The notes under the pieces are model-generated. The model did no database searches and was not told the DNA's origin. It saw nothing but the letters and a program-made list of their open reading frames with translations. Positions 1 through 7,209 of a DNA stretch of 64,000 bases are shown one piece after another. Origin of the DNA: Brotaphodocola faecis (lineage in GTDB: Bacteria; Bacillota; Clostridia; Lachnospirales; Lachnospiraceae); the NCBI RefSeq assembly GCF_040096075.1, contig NZ_JBBMFJ010000012.1:22786-86785 (forward strand). Direction: 5' to 3'. Both the position numbers and the translations under genes were made by a program. Numbering within the stretch: the first letter of the stretch is position 1; every line of letters starts with the position of its first letter.

Positions 1-126
1 TCTACAATGATTAGTTTTACTATCGAAACATATACAGATTTTTTTAATTATGTGGCGTGGTTATCGTTACAGTACGGCTATAGTGGCAGGTACGCACTGC
101 GCTTTTCTGACTATGCGGGGATATAA
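1..126 (+). CDS. 3' end of an unidentified gene cut by the window edge
   Basis: Frame 1 is open from the first base and stops with TAA at 124-126, giving 41 codons (ending ...YALRFSDYAGI). An ATG at 7 could be an internal methionine or the start of a 39-residue protein, but no good ribosome site precedes it inside the window. It ends five bases before the next start, so the two are probably co-transcribed. Family not recognised. Confidence 0.4.
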   Translation, partial: STMISFTIETYTDFFNYVAWLSLQYGYSGRYALRFSDYAGI

Positions 127-131
127 CGAAT

Positions 132-443
132 ATGAAATATATACAGTTTTACCCGGAATGTGTTATAATTACTGCAGTCGTATTGTATATTAAACATTTA
201 CTCTATCCTTATGATTTTCGTGAAAAATTTCCTTATGACGATCCGCCGCCGAAGTTTTTTGGTTCTTTCTCATTGGGGGAATTAGTACAATATATAATCC
301 AAGTATTAACGTTACCTATTATAGGATTTGCTATGATTCCTTTGCAATTTTTAGGGAAGGTAGCGGATGTAATACTTATAATTTTATTAGTTATGTGGTG
401 GTTTATACCAACAGGACTTGCTAGAAAAATAGATGGCTGGTAA
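132..443 (+). CDS. Small membrane protein of unknown function
   Basis: This 103-residue protein has a hydrophobic N-terminal segment (about residues 11-25), a polar middle rich in Pro, Phe and Asp, and two more hydrophobic stretches (about 52-70 and 76-94), so it is probably a small integral membrane protein. It follows the partial gene at 1-126 by five bases and is closed by a strong hairpin terminator, so it is the last gene of its operon. I do not recognise the family and infer only membrane location. Confidence 0.55.
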   Translation: MKYIQFYPECVIITAVVLYIKHLLYPYDFREKFPYDDPPPKFFGSFSLGELVQYIIQVLTLPIIGFAMIPLQFLGKVADVILIILLVMWWFIPTGLARKIDGW

Positions 444-444
444 T

Positions 445-483
445 AGAAAAGCGTCCCTGTATAAAAGCAGAGGACGCTTTTCT
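445..483 (+). terminator. Intrinsic terminator
   Basis: A perfect 12-bp stem (445-456 with 472-483) carries GCGTCC/GGACGC in its core and A/T at its base, directly after the stop codon of the small membrane protein. The A-run on one side and T-run on the other would let it work in both directions. Confidence 0.85.
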
Positions 484-566
484 ATTGCAGTAAGATATGT
501 TTTAGAAAGAGCGAAAGGCATTTGTGAAGATAAAATAAATTCTTTTCATCAGATGAGAAGGGTGCA

Positions 567-640
567 ATCGAGTAGGAGGCGGTGACTAACCGCCGTCCTC
601 TCACACCACCGTGCGTCAGACTGTCTGACGATTGGTATTC
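567..640 (-). mobile_element. Group II intron 3' end (domain V/VI remnant)
   Basis: Read on the minus strand, this segment ends with a GGACGGCGG...CCGCC hairpin followed by TCCTACTCGATT, the shape of domain VI and the 3' end of bacterial group II introns that encode LtrA-type proteins. Upstream should be the GTACG-type domain V helix, but it is interrupted by the IS end. It is in the same orientation as the reverse transcriptase fragment at 965-1779, so both probably belong to one intron copy. Confidence 0.65.
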
Positions 641-692
641 ATGATATAATTAGGTTACAAGATATAGAGATTGTGTTGGGGGGGGGTGAATT

Positions 693-965
693 ATGGCATA
701 TATTGTTGGAACAGACAGAAATCAATCCAGAATGATTACTGCATCGTTAGATGATCTAATTGATAAGATAATTCGGTTCACGCAATTGATGCCTATGTTA
801 ATCCATTAAATTTATTCGAACTGGGTTTTACAGAATACAATGGAACTAATAGAGGACAATCTTCATATCGTCGTTCCGATTTGTTGAAACTGCACATTTA
901 CGGATATTTAAATAAAATCAGATCGAGCAGAGCTCTGGAAATAGAGTGTAAACGAAACCTTGAAC
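693..965 (+). pseudogene. IS1182-family transposase, 5' fragment
   Basis: ATG at 693 begins MAYIVGTDRNQSRMI, followed by SLDDLID and, after a one-base frameshift near 764, RAIDAYV and LLKLHIYGYLN...RSSRALE. These are the conserved N-terminal blocks of IS1182-type DDE transposases. The reading frame is lost by frameshift and the sequence stops at about 965, where it abuts the reverse transcriptase fragment on the other strand. A nine-G run (678-686) precedes the start. The DDE core is absent, so this copy cannot transpose itself. Confidence 0.8.
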
Positions 966-1779
966 TCACCCGTTCACTTCTCGCTAACAATACGATATCG
1001 TCTGCATAGCGGATGCACGGTACTCCTCTTTTGTTGAATTCCTGGTCAAACTCGTTAAGGTAGACATTCGCTAACAATGGGGATAGATTTCCTTGTGGTG
1101 AACCTTCTTCTGTCTTAACGACTACACCGTTTTCCATCACTCCACTTCTCAGATACCTCTTTATCATCTGAATCACCCGCTCATCCTTTACGTTTCTGCG
1201 CAGGATCTTTACGAGTAACTCATGGTTCAGTGTATCGAAATACTTCGACAGGTCAAGAACTACCGCTCTTGTATATCCCTGCTCTGCGTACTCATTTATC
1301 TTCTGAACTGCGTCTTTCGCACACCGTTCCGGGCGGTATCCGAAACTCCCGTCCGAAAACTTTGTCTCATAGATCGGTATTAGCTGTTGTGACATTGCCT
1401 GTTGGATGATGCGGTCTATGACGGTGGGAATGCCAAGCTTACGCATTCCGCCGTCTGGCTTCGGAATCTCCACTCTTCTGACAGGGGACGGGGTATAGTG
1501 TCCCTTCCGTATCCTTTCTGTCAGTTCATGATTGTGTTCCTTCAACCACTCAAACGCCTCTTCAATGGTCATTCCATCTACTCCCGGCGCTCCCTTGTTC
1601 GCCTTCACTCTCTTGTAAGCTCTGTCAAGGTTGTCCTTATCCAGTATCTTACCTAAAATATCCGGCTCTGCACTGTCTCTTTCTTTCCATATCCGGTTGA
1701 ATGAGCGGTGCGCTCTTACATACCCTTTACGTTCCGCGCTATCTCTCTGCAAGCAGCTTTCTCTGTTTTCTGCATCCAT
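965..1779 (-). pseudogene. ltrA: Group II intron reverse transcriptase/maturase, truncated
   Basis: The minus-strand product carries an N-terminal region, the block GAPGVDGMTIEEA, KPDGGMRKLGIP, the RT core, EEGSPQGNLSPLLANVYL and the catalytic RYADDIVLLA. Homology ends about ten residues after YADD, where it runs into the IS fragment, so the thumb/maturase domain and any endonuclease are gone. An intact protein of this family is 400-600 residues. Upstream sequence (1780-1900) is typical intron domain IV leader. The fragment is inactive as a maturase. Confidence 0.92.
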
Positions 1780-1900
1780 CTGCCCATTCCTCCTTTCCAG
1801 GTCATACTCGAAACTCCTATTGATTCAGTCCTTCACCTCTCGGCTACTATGACCTCTGCTGACTTCTGTCTGTTCAGCACTGCTTTTGACAGTGGTTAAA

Positions 1901-2019
1901 TTTAATGAATTAACATAGGCATCAATTGCGCGAACCGAATTATCTTTATCAATTAGATCATCTAACGATGCAGTAATCATTCTGGATTGATTTCTGTCTG
2001 CTCCAACAATATATGCCAT
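1901..2019 (-). pseudogene. IS1182-family transposase, second 5' fragment (inverted copy)
   Basis: On the minus strand, ATG at 2019 begins MAYIVGADRNQSRMITASLD and stays in frame through DLIDKDNSVRAIDAYVNSLNL, about 40 codons. It then passes directly into intron leader sequence at about 1900. It is the mirror-image partner of the fragment at 693, without the frameshift. Only the N-terminal region of a ~450-550-residue transposase is left. Confidence 0.8.
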
Positions 2020-2089
2020 AATTAAGCCCCCAATCTCTATATCTTGTAACCTAATTATATCATGAATACCAATCGTTAGACAATCTGAC

Positions 2090-2147
2090 GTACGGTGCTG
2101 TGAGAGCTGTGAGAGGACGGCGGTTAGTCACCGCCTCCTACTCGATT
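2090..2147 (+). mobile_element. Group II intron 3' end, plus-strand copy
   Basis: The plus strand reads ACGTACGGTGCTGTGAGAG (the 3' half of a domain V-like hairpin), a repeated GCTGTGAGAG, then GGACGGCGGTTAGTCACCGCC (domain VI-like hairpin) and TCCTACTCGATT. It is an inverted duplicate of the left-hand tail with the IS end inserted into the domain V palindrome. No intron body is attached on this strand. Confidence 0.6.
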
Positions 2148-2357
2148 AGTGTTTCTAAGAGTCTGATTGCCCGTACATCCCCAATAGATATAGCTCCATT
2201 TGAAAAATGCTGTGCATTGCTATTGATAATATGAATTAAAATAATATATTGATAATAAAATCATTAGAATTGCAACATATTAAATGTAAATTGATAATTT
2301 TATAACCAACGCCATCTTCAAATTCATACTAAAATAATTGAAACGGGAGGTGGGAAA

Positions 2358-2678
2358 ATGGCCAATGCGCAGCAAGAGGATTTTGTTCGTAGACGGATTA
2401 CGGAATTGAGACTAAGCAAAAACATTTCTGAGCACAAAATGAGTCTGGATTTGGATAAAAGTGGATCATATATACGTGGCATAACTAGCGGAGCGGCCTT
2501 ACCGTCTCTGAAAGAACTGTTTAAAATAATTGCCTATTTAGATATGACGCCGGCAGAGTTTTTCGCACCACTGGATGATGAAGATACCACATACAGAAAA
2601 GTGTGTGAAAAATTACGGACTATGAATGAATCGGATATTGAAAAGATTAATACTTTTATAGGGTGGATTGAAAAGTAG
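2358..2678 (+). CDS. XRE-family helix-turn-helix regulator
   Basis: This 106-residue protein has an N-terminal helix-turn-helix of the Cro/CI (XRE) type at about residues 10-65, with RITELRLSKNISEHKMS as the first helices, SGSYIRGITSGAALPS as the recognition helix region and LKELFKIIAYLDMTPAEFF as the closing helices. The last ~35 residues are charged and helical. GGGAGGTGGG precedes the ATG by a normal distance. It stands alone between the intron remnant and the cysteine hydrolase and ends at its own terminator. The target is unknown; it may be phage- or element-derived. Confidence 0.8.
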   Translation: MANAQQEDFVRRRITELRLSKNISEHKMSLDLDKSGSYIRGITSGAALPSLKELFKIIAYLDMTPAEFFAPLDDEDTTYRKVCEKLRTMNESDIEKINTFIGWIEK

Positions 2679-2698
2679 AAATTGCTTGAAACTTGAGA

Positions 2699-2726
2699 GG
2701 GATGCTTTAGGGGCATCCTCTTTTTT
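2699..2726 (+). terminator. Intrinsic terminator after XRE gene
   Basis: GGATGC (2699-2704) pairs with GCATCC (2713-2718) and is followed by TCTTTTTT, about 20 bases after the stop codon of the XRE gene. Confidence 0.8.
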
Positions 2727-2825
2727 CTTTTGCTAATTGGAAATTGGTAGTATAATGGGGGAAACCGTATTCGGGGTGTTGCAGATTTTCATCAGAAGTC
2801 GAAATGTTCTGATTATAGCAGGGTA

Positions 2826-3365
2826 ATGCATAATTTAGGAAAACGGGAGGAAAGAGGAATAGGTAAGGTTTTGATCGTGATCGACATGCAGAACGATTTT
2901 GTGACAGGAACTCTTGGCAATCAGGAAGCGCAGGCAATTGTTCCAAATGTGCAGGCAAAAGTAAAAGAGTATGCGGACCGCGGGGATTGGATAATTCTTA
3001 CCAGGGATACCCATGAGGAGAATTATCTGGACACGCCGGAGGGGAAAAAGTTACCAGTGAAGCACTGCATCAATGGAACGGAAGGCTGGCAGATCGTGCC
3101 GGAGCTGGAAGTGGAAAACTGCGAATATATAGACAAACCGACCTTTGGCTGGCTTAACTGGGAGGGCTTTGGATCAAACGATGAGATTGAACTGGTTGGA
3201 GTTTGCACGGATATATGCGTGGTCTCCAATGCGTTGATCCTGAAAGCTAAGTATCCGGAGGTGATAATTTCAGTGGATGTAAGCTGCTGCGCCGGAGTTA
3301 CACCAGAAAAGCAAGCTGCTGCGCTGGAAACGATGAAGAGCTGCCAGATTGATGTGTATAGATAG
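2826..3365 (+). CDS. Isochorismatase-fold cysteine hydrolase (nicotinamidase-like)
   Basis: The fold signature VLIVIDMQNDFVTG and the family's Asp-Lys-Cys triad are all visible (first Asp of IDMQND, Lys of LPVKHC, Cys of GVCTDICV), with the DTHEENY metal-ligand region and a GTEGW block. The family hydrolyses C-N bonds in small amides; nicotinamide is the likeliest substrate given the metal-type motif, but this is not certain. At ~170 residues the length is normal. The start is unclear: the ribosome site GGGAGG at 2846 points to an ATA codon (2859) or to TTG at 2871, whereas the ATG at 2826 has only a weak site. Confidence 0.8.
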   Translation: MHNLGKREERGIGKVLIVIDMQNDFVTGTLGNQEAQAIVPNVQAKVKEYADRGDWIILTRDTHEENYLDTPEGKKLPVKHCINGTEGWQIVPELEVENCEYIDKPTFGWLNWEGFGSNDEIELVGVCTDICVVSNALILKAKYPEVIISVDVSCCAGVTPEKQAAALETMKSCQIDVYR

Positions 3366-3494
3366 GAACAGTAAAAGGGAGTACATGGAAAATTTATAGT
3401 GGTTCTTTGCCAGAAAGTATTCTATAATAATCTTGTATAGGCATTTTGCTCCCCGTCGAAAGGCACAAAAAATTATGTGTATGCAATCATTTAG

Positions 3495-3535
3495 AAGGCT
3501 CTTTCTCAGTACTATATTAAAGGGAAAGAGCCTTT
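3495..3535 (+). terminator. Hairpin terminator (weak T-run)
   Basis: AAGGCTCTTTC pairs with GAAAGAGCCTT around a loop of about 17 bases. The following sequence is only moderately T-rich. It probably ends the cysteine hydrolase transcript. Confidence 0.6.
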
Positions 3536-3704
3536 GGTATATCGTGAAGAAATAATCTAATAAATGGGTTATCGGCTATAAGAATTGATAATGTAAAATG
3601 TAGGTTTTGCGCTGGTCATATCGGGCAAAGTATTGTATAATAATTAACAAGTACACAATTCTGACATCATAAAATACGCATAAGTGTGTACTCATTAACC
3701 TAAG

Positions 3705-3736
3705 AAAGCTCTTCCTTTACAGGAGGAGCTTTTTTA
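3705..3736 (+). terminator. Intrinsic terminator
   Basis: AAAGCTCTTCCT pairs with AGGAGGAGCTTT (one mismatch) around TTAC and is followed by a T-run. It lies just past the 3' end of the minus-strand DUF2325 remnant and could serve transcripts from either side. Confidence 0.65.
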
Positions 3737-3783
3737 GGTCAAAATTTAGACACAGTGCTGAGAAAGCGTTTTTGCAATTATTC

Positions 3784-4203
3784 CTATCTTTTTTCAAATA
3801 TATCGTCATAAATTTGAACGATATTCCGCTCAATATTAACGCCATGCAAAAATCTGAAAGGAATATGGTGGGATTGGATTGTTTGCATGAATTTGTAATA
3901 ATTGCTGTGACCAAGTGTATCTGTAAAGAGGATAACCCGTTCTGCCTTTAAAATGGACATATTATCCACGGTGCTTGATACAGATGCGCTGACAAATTTC
4001 CAGTTTGGGAACTCCTGTCGAATCTTTTTAACCCAGTTTTCGTTGCCGCCAACAATCGTGATCCGTTTCGTTGCAATTGCTTTTTTCATTTCTGAAATCG
4101 GAATATTTACAGTAGGAGAAGCGTCCTCAGTGCTGTTGTAAACAAATTCCCGCAGAGCCGTGAGTGATTTTGAGATGGCATTTGCAGGATGGACACATTG
4201 CAA
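3784..4203 (-). pseudogene. DUF2325-family protein, 5'-truncated
   Basis: The product carries KRITIVGGNENWVKKIR, VSSTVDNMSILKAERVILF, LGHSNYYKFMQTI and IPFRFLHG, the conserved blocks of the Rossmann-like DUF2325 domain. The family is usually longer, with an N-terminal extension. Here the 5' side meets an aldo/keto reductase fragment on the opposite strand at about 4185, so the first ~15 residues read from ATG 4203 belong to foreign sequence. The domain itself looks whole, so residual function cannot be excluded. Function of the family is not known. Confidence 0.65.
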
Positions 4204-4328
4204 TTCCCGGCTCTCATAACGAAAAGCATATTCAGGAAAATTTTGATATTTTTGATTTTGAACTTACACCGGATGAAATGGAACAAATTGCTTCTTTGGA
4301 TAAAAATGAGCGCCTGGGCGATTGGTAA
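4191..4328 (+). pseudogene. Aldo/keto reductase C-terminal fragment
   Basis: Frame 3 of the plus strand from about 4191 reads GHIAIPGSHNEKHIQENFDI, then FELTPDEMEQIASLDKNERLGDW and a TAA at 4326. This is the classic C-terminus of bacterial aldo/keto reductases (IPGS...H..EN). The other ~230 residues, including the catalytic Tyr and His, are absent. It lies 10 bases before the flavodoxin pseudogene, so the original operon was probably reductase, flavodoxin, DUF4405. Confidence 0.8.
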
Positions 4329-4338
4329 AGGAGACACT

Positions 4339-5077
4339 ATGAAACGATTTTTGATATTTATTCTATCGAGTATTATGGTATTGGCACTCACAGCTTGCGG
4401 AAATAGTTCTTCGGCAGAAATTGTTTCAGAAGGTGAAACAAGGACATCTAATAATAAGGATATACAAACGGAACCAGCAGTTCCGGCAAACAGTACGCAG
4501 CAGAACACTTTACAAGCGGATGACACCGCACAATCTGAAAAAATAGAAGGAGGCAGCAATATGTTAGTAGCTTTATTTTTCTCTTGACGGTGAGCAGTAC
4601 GGTGTTGGTGTAGTAGAGGAAGGAAACACCAGCATTATCGCTCGCATGATTGCGGAGTAAACAGGAGCCGATTTATTTGAAATCAAACCGGAAACACCAT
4701 ATCCGACCACCTATCAGGGGCTTCTGGATGTATCCAGACAGGAAATGGCAGACAATTCCCGCCCGAAAATTGCTGACACGGTGGACAATATGGATAATTA
4801 TGACACGCTTTTTATCGGCTATCCCAACTGGTGGGGCGATATGCCAATGATCATTTACAATTTTTTGGAGAGATATAATCTGTCGGGCAAGACCATTGTT
4901 CCGTTTTGCACCCACGGCGGCAGTGGGCTTTCCAATACGGAATCTACGATTGCCGATATTACAGAAGGCAAAATGAAAGACGGTTTCGCAATTCCCGGCA
5001 CGACTGCCCAGAATGACCGTGATACAGCCAGAAACAATGTGACGGACTGGCTCAGAGAGGATGGATTTATTGAATAA
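4339..5077 (+). pseudogene. Flavodoxin-like lipoprotein, broken by frameshift and stop
   Basis: ATG 4339 (after AAAGGAGA) begins a lipoprotein signal peptide, MKRFLIFILSSIMVLALTAC, then an Asn/Gln/Ser/Thr linker and NMLVA, the first strand of a flavodoxin domain. The frame shifts near 4575, continues as YFS...GEQYGVG...SIIARMIAE, meets an in-frame TAA at 4658-4660, and resumes as TGADLFEIKPETPYPTTY. The remainder to 5077 is intact (GYPNWWGDMPM, FCTHGGSGL). Intact relatives would be secreted FMN-binding electron carriers. Two separate lesions make a sequencing error an unlikely full explanation. Confidence 0.88.
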
Positions 5078-5750
5078 AAAGTTGAGAATTGCCGTAGACA
5101 GTGGAATGGTTCTGCTTTTGCCTTTGCTGATGGCATATTCTCTGGTGGGAGAAACCGCCCATGAATATCTCGGCATTGGAATGTCTCTACTTTTCGTTGC
5201 CCATCATATTTTGAATGTTGCATGGTGGAAACATCTGCTGCGTGGAAAGTACACACCACTCCGTATTTTAGGAACAGCGATAGACTTGGCACTGGTGGTT
5301 ATTATGCTGGCTTTGCCAATCAGCGGCATGATTCTATCCCGTTATGTATTTCGTTTTCTGCATCTTGGTGGAGCAGCCACAGCAAGGACAGTGCATCTAC
5401 TGGCTTCCTATTGGGGATTGGTGCTAATGAGCTTCCACGCCGGTATGCACGGCAATAGGATAATGGAAGTATTCCGAAAAATCACTACTACACAGCAAAC
5501 CTCTAAAATCAGGACTTGGAGTTTGCGAATGATAATAGTGTTGTTAGCAATCTGCGGTCTTTATACTTTTATAAAAAACAAAATCGGATTATATCTATTT
5601 TTGAAGACACAATTTGTATTCGTTGATTTTTCGCAACTGGTAGTGTGGTCACTTATAGATTATCTGTTTGTGAGCATTTTATTTATAGTCCTGGGATATG
5701 TTTGTACTTACCTTATACGTCTTAAGCATATCCATAAATATGACCACTGA
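5061..5750 (+). CDS. DUF4405 multi-pass membrane protein (cytochrome b561-like fold)
   Basis: This 229-residue protein has about six hydrophobic segments and conserved His residues in membrane contexts (FVAHHILNVAWWKHLL, TVHLLASYWGLVLMSFHAGMH), as expected of the DUF4405 family, which resembles the di-heme four-helix cytochrome b group. The start overlaps the end of the flavodoxin pseudogene by 17 bases, so translation was probably coupled. A role in membrane electron transfer with the secreted flavodoxin is an inference from this pairing. With the partner broken, this gene may be an orphan. Confidence 0.75.
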   Translation: MDLLNKKLRIAVDSGMVLLLPLLMAYSLVGETAHEYLGIGMSLLFVAHHILNVAWWKHLLRGKYTPLRILGTAIDLALVVIMLALPISGMILSRYVFRFLHLGGAATARTVHLLASYWGLVLMSFHAGMHGNRIMEVFRKITTTQQTSKIRTWSLRMIIVLLAICGLYTFIKNKIGLYLFLKTQFVFVDFSQLVVWSLIDYLFVSILFIVLGYVCTYLIRLKHIHKYDH

Positions 5751-5763
5751 CAATTGTCGGTGG

Positions 5764-5850
5764 CTCAGACTGTAGACAAAGTGGTGCTTGACCTAATAGT
5801 CAAACACCACTTTGTCTACAGTCTGAGAGCTGTCGAGAAAACAGCTCTTT
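5764..5850. terminator. Long 29-bp hairpin plus second hairpin between convergent genes
   Basis: Positions 5764-5792 pair with 5799-5827 almost perfectly (CTCAGACTGTAGACAAAG against CTTTGTCTACAGTCTGAG), with a 6-base loop. An AGCTGT/ACAGCT hairpin and CTTTTA follow immediately. The position between convergent genes suggests a bidirectional terminator, but the stem is far longer than a normal terminator stem. Confidence 0.7.
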
Positions 5851-5858
5851 TATTAATG

Positions 5859-5984
5859 CTATTTTTTTATAAATCGATCATACAAGTACAGCGCCACAAT
5901 GATTGCCGGAGCATAGACAAAAATATTTACAATAGCCTGAATGAGAATACCACCGAGATAAGTTGATATAAAACCAAATGCCAT
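5859..5984 (-). CDS. Small (41-residue) hydrophobic protein
   Basis: A minus-strand frame from ATG 5984 to TAG 5859 encodes MAFGFISTYLGGILIQAIVN followed by IFVYAPAIIVALYLYDRFIKK. It has one long hydrophobic region and a basic tail, the shape of a single-pass membrane peptide. GGAAGGA lies about 15 bases upstream, further than ideal. It converges on the long hairpin at 5764-5850, which would terminate it. Too short for family assignment; coding is plausible from composition only. Confidence 0.4.
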   Translation of the reverse strand: MAFGFISTYLGGILIQAIVNIFVYAPAIIVALYLYDRFIKK

Positions 5985-6230
5985 TTTTCGTTTGCACCGT
6001 CCTTCCCTGTTTGGTAAAAAAGAGAATATCTAATGTATCTTTAATGATATAGAATCCTTTATGCATTGTCAATCTGCTTTCATCAATCTTATATTATTCA
6101 ATCAAAATATGTAAGAAAATGGTAAGCCCATAGTTCTTGTCAGACAGGATAATCCTATCTATAATAATGGCAGAAAGAGTATTGCTGGCTATATCTGTAA
6201 TTGTTCATGGAAAGAGAAGTGGGGAAATTT

Positions 6231-7136
6231 ATGAGAAAATGGATTTGCATCTTGTTGGCAGCAGGAATTGCAGCTGGCCTTATGAGTGGCTGCAGCAGAA
6301 ATGTGGGAACGCAGGAATCGGCAGTGTGGCAGGTACTTGAAACCGAAATTCTGGCAGAGAAAGCAGATGCATCAGGAGATGTGGATTTCACGCATGATTA
6401 TTCGGAAGAGATCAAAGCGGATATTGAAGATGTGGTATCGAAGTCGGAATCTCTGCAGAAAGAGCTGGAACAGATCGATACGATCATTCAGAAGTTTACT
6501 CCATTGGCAGAGAAAGCAGAAACGCAGGGAGAAATGAATGCATCTTCCAGATGGTTTTATGTGATCTGGGATACGGAGCTCAATAATCTCTGGAGCAGAT
6601 TTATGAATTTGGCTGACCAAAAGACAAAGGAGAGCGTTCTTGCAGAACAGAGAAACTGGGTAGCCATGAAGGAAGAAGCAACATTGCTGAGTATCGGAAG
6701 CAGCGAAGAAAATGGCAGCATTTATCCTCTCCTTCAGAATTCTTTTCTGGAAGAAATTACGAAAAACAGAGCCTGTGTTCTTGCCAGTAAGCTGGCTGGG
6801 ATAAAAGGAGAAGATTTCATGCTGCCGGACAGATCAAACAAATACGGCCTGTTTGTTGATAATCAGGGGACAGGAAATGTATATAGCGCATTGGTAACCA
6901 GGGAGGGATTGAACGGAGAGAATGAAGCGGTCATTTCGGTATACCGGACAGGAGAAACAAGAGGAACCTTTACGGATCATGGAAATGGAGAACTGGCCTT
7001 CGCATCGGATGATGGAAATGTACGGGGAATCATTCATATTGACGGGTGGAAGGGGGCAAGTTTTCATGTTACGGAAGTGACTGGTAACTCTGCTTTCACC
7101 GTTGGGAAAGAACTGGAATTTCCGTTCGCATTCTGA
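6231..7136 (+). CDS. Lipoprotein with LprI-like domain
   Basis: From ATG 6231 (preceded by GTGGGG) the protein starts MRKWICILLAAGIAAGLMSG and then Cys, a good lipobox, so it should be a cell-surface lipoprotein of ~301 residues. Residues ~110-200 contain WDTELNNLWSRFMNLA, a spaced EQRNWVAMKEEA and a late NRACVLASKL, which match the lysozyme-inhibitor LprI N-terminal (DUF1311) pattern, although the family's cysteines are not all evident. The C-terminal ~100 residues look beta-rich. An upstream in-frame ATG (6201) would bury the signal peptide and is less likely. Confidence 0.65.
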   Translation: MRKWICILLAAGIAAGLMSGCSRNVGTQESAVWQVLETEILAEKADASGDVDFTHDYSEEIKADIEDVVSKSESLQKELEQIDTIIQKFTPLAEKAETQGEMNASSRWFYVIWDTELNNLWSRFMNLADQKTKESVLAEQRNWVAMKEEATLLSIGSSEENGSIYPLLQNSFLEEITKNRACVLASKLAGIKGEDFMLPDRSNKYGLFVDNQGTGNVYSALVTREGLNGENEAVISVYRTGETRGTFTDHGNGELAFASDDGNVRGIIHIDGWKGASFHVTEVTGNSAFTVGKELEFPFAF

Positions 7137-7209
7137 TGCGGATGAAGTACATAGATAAATTCCTGCATGGAGTATTTCGGCATTGCTGTCCCGGAAAAGA
7201 GATGACCAT

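Larger units (their letters stand above)
567..2147. repeat. ~248-bp inverted repeat made of IS and intron ends
   Basis: The left arm (about 567-814) and right arm (about 1901-2147) are near-identical inverted copies. Each arm runs from a group II intron 3' end into the terminal region and first ~40 codons of an IS1182-type transposase gene. Differences are scattered substitutions, a one-base deletion in the left transposase reading frame (near 764) and a short insertion in the right intron tail. The ~1.1 kb between the arms holds the rest of the left transposase fragment and a truncated intron reverse transcriptase. Confidence 0.85.
3366..3783. other. Intergenic region with two hairpins
   Basis: This 418-base AT-rich stretch holds two terminator-like hairpins (listed separately). 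I see no convincing reading frame or RNA gene in it. Confidence 0.5.

Noticed and set aside
965..1779. Reverse transcriptase considered as a retron or DRT defence gene
   Set aside because: It has LtrA-type blocks, an intron leader upstream and domain VI-like tails nearby, so it is a group II intron maturase fragment.
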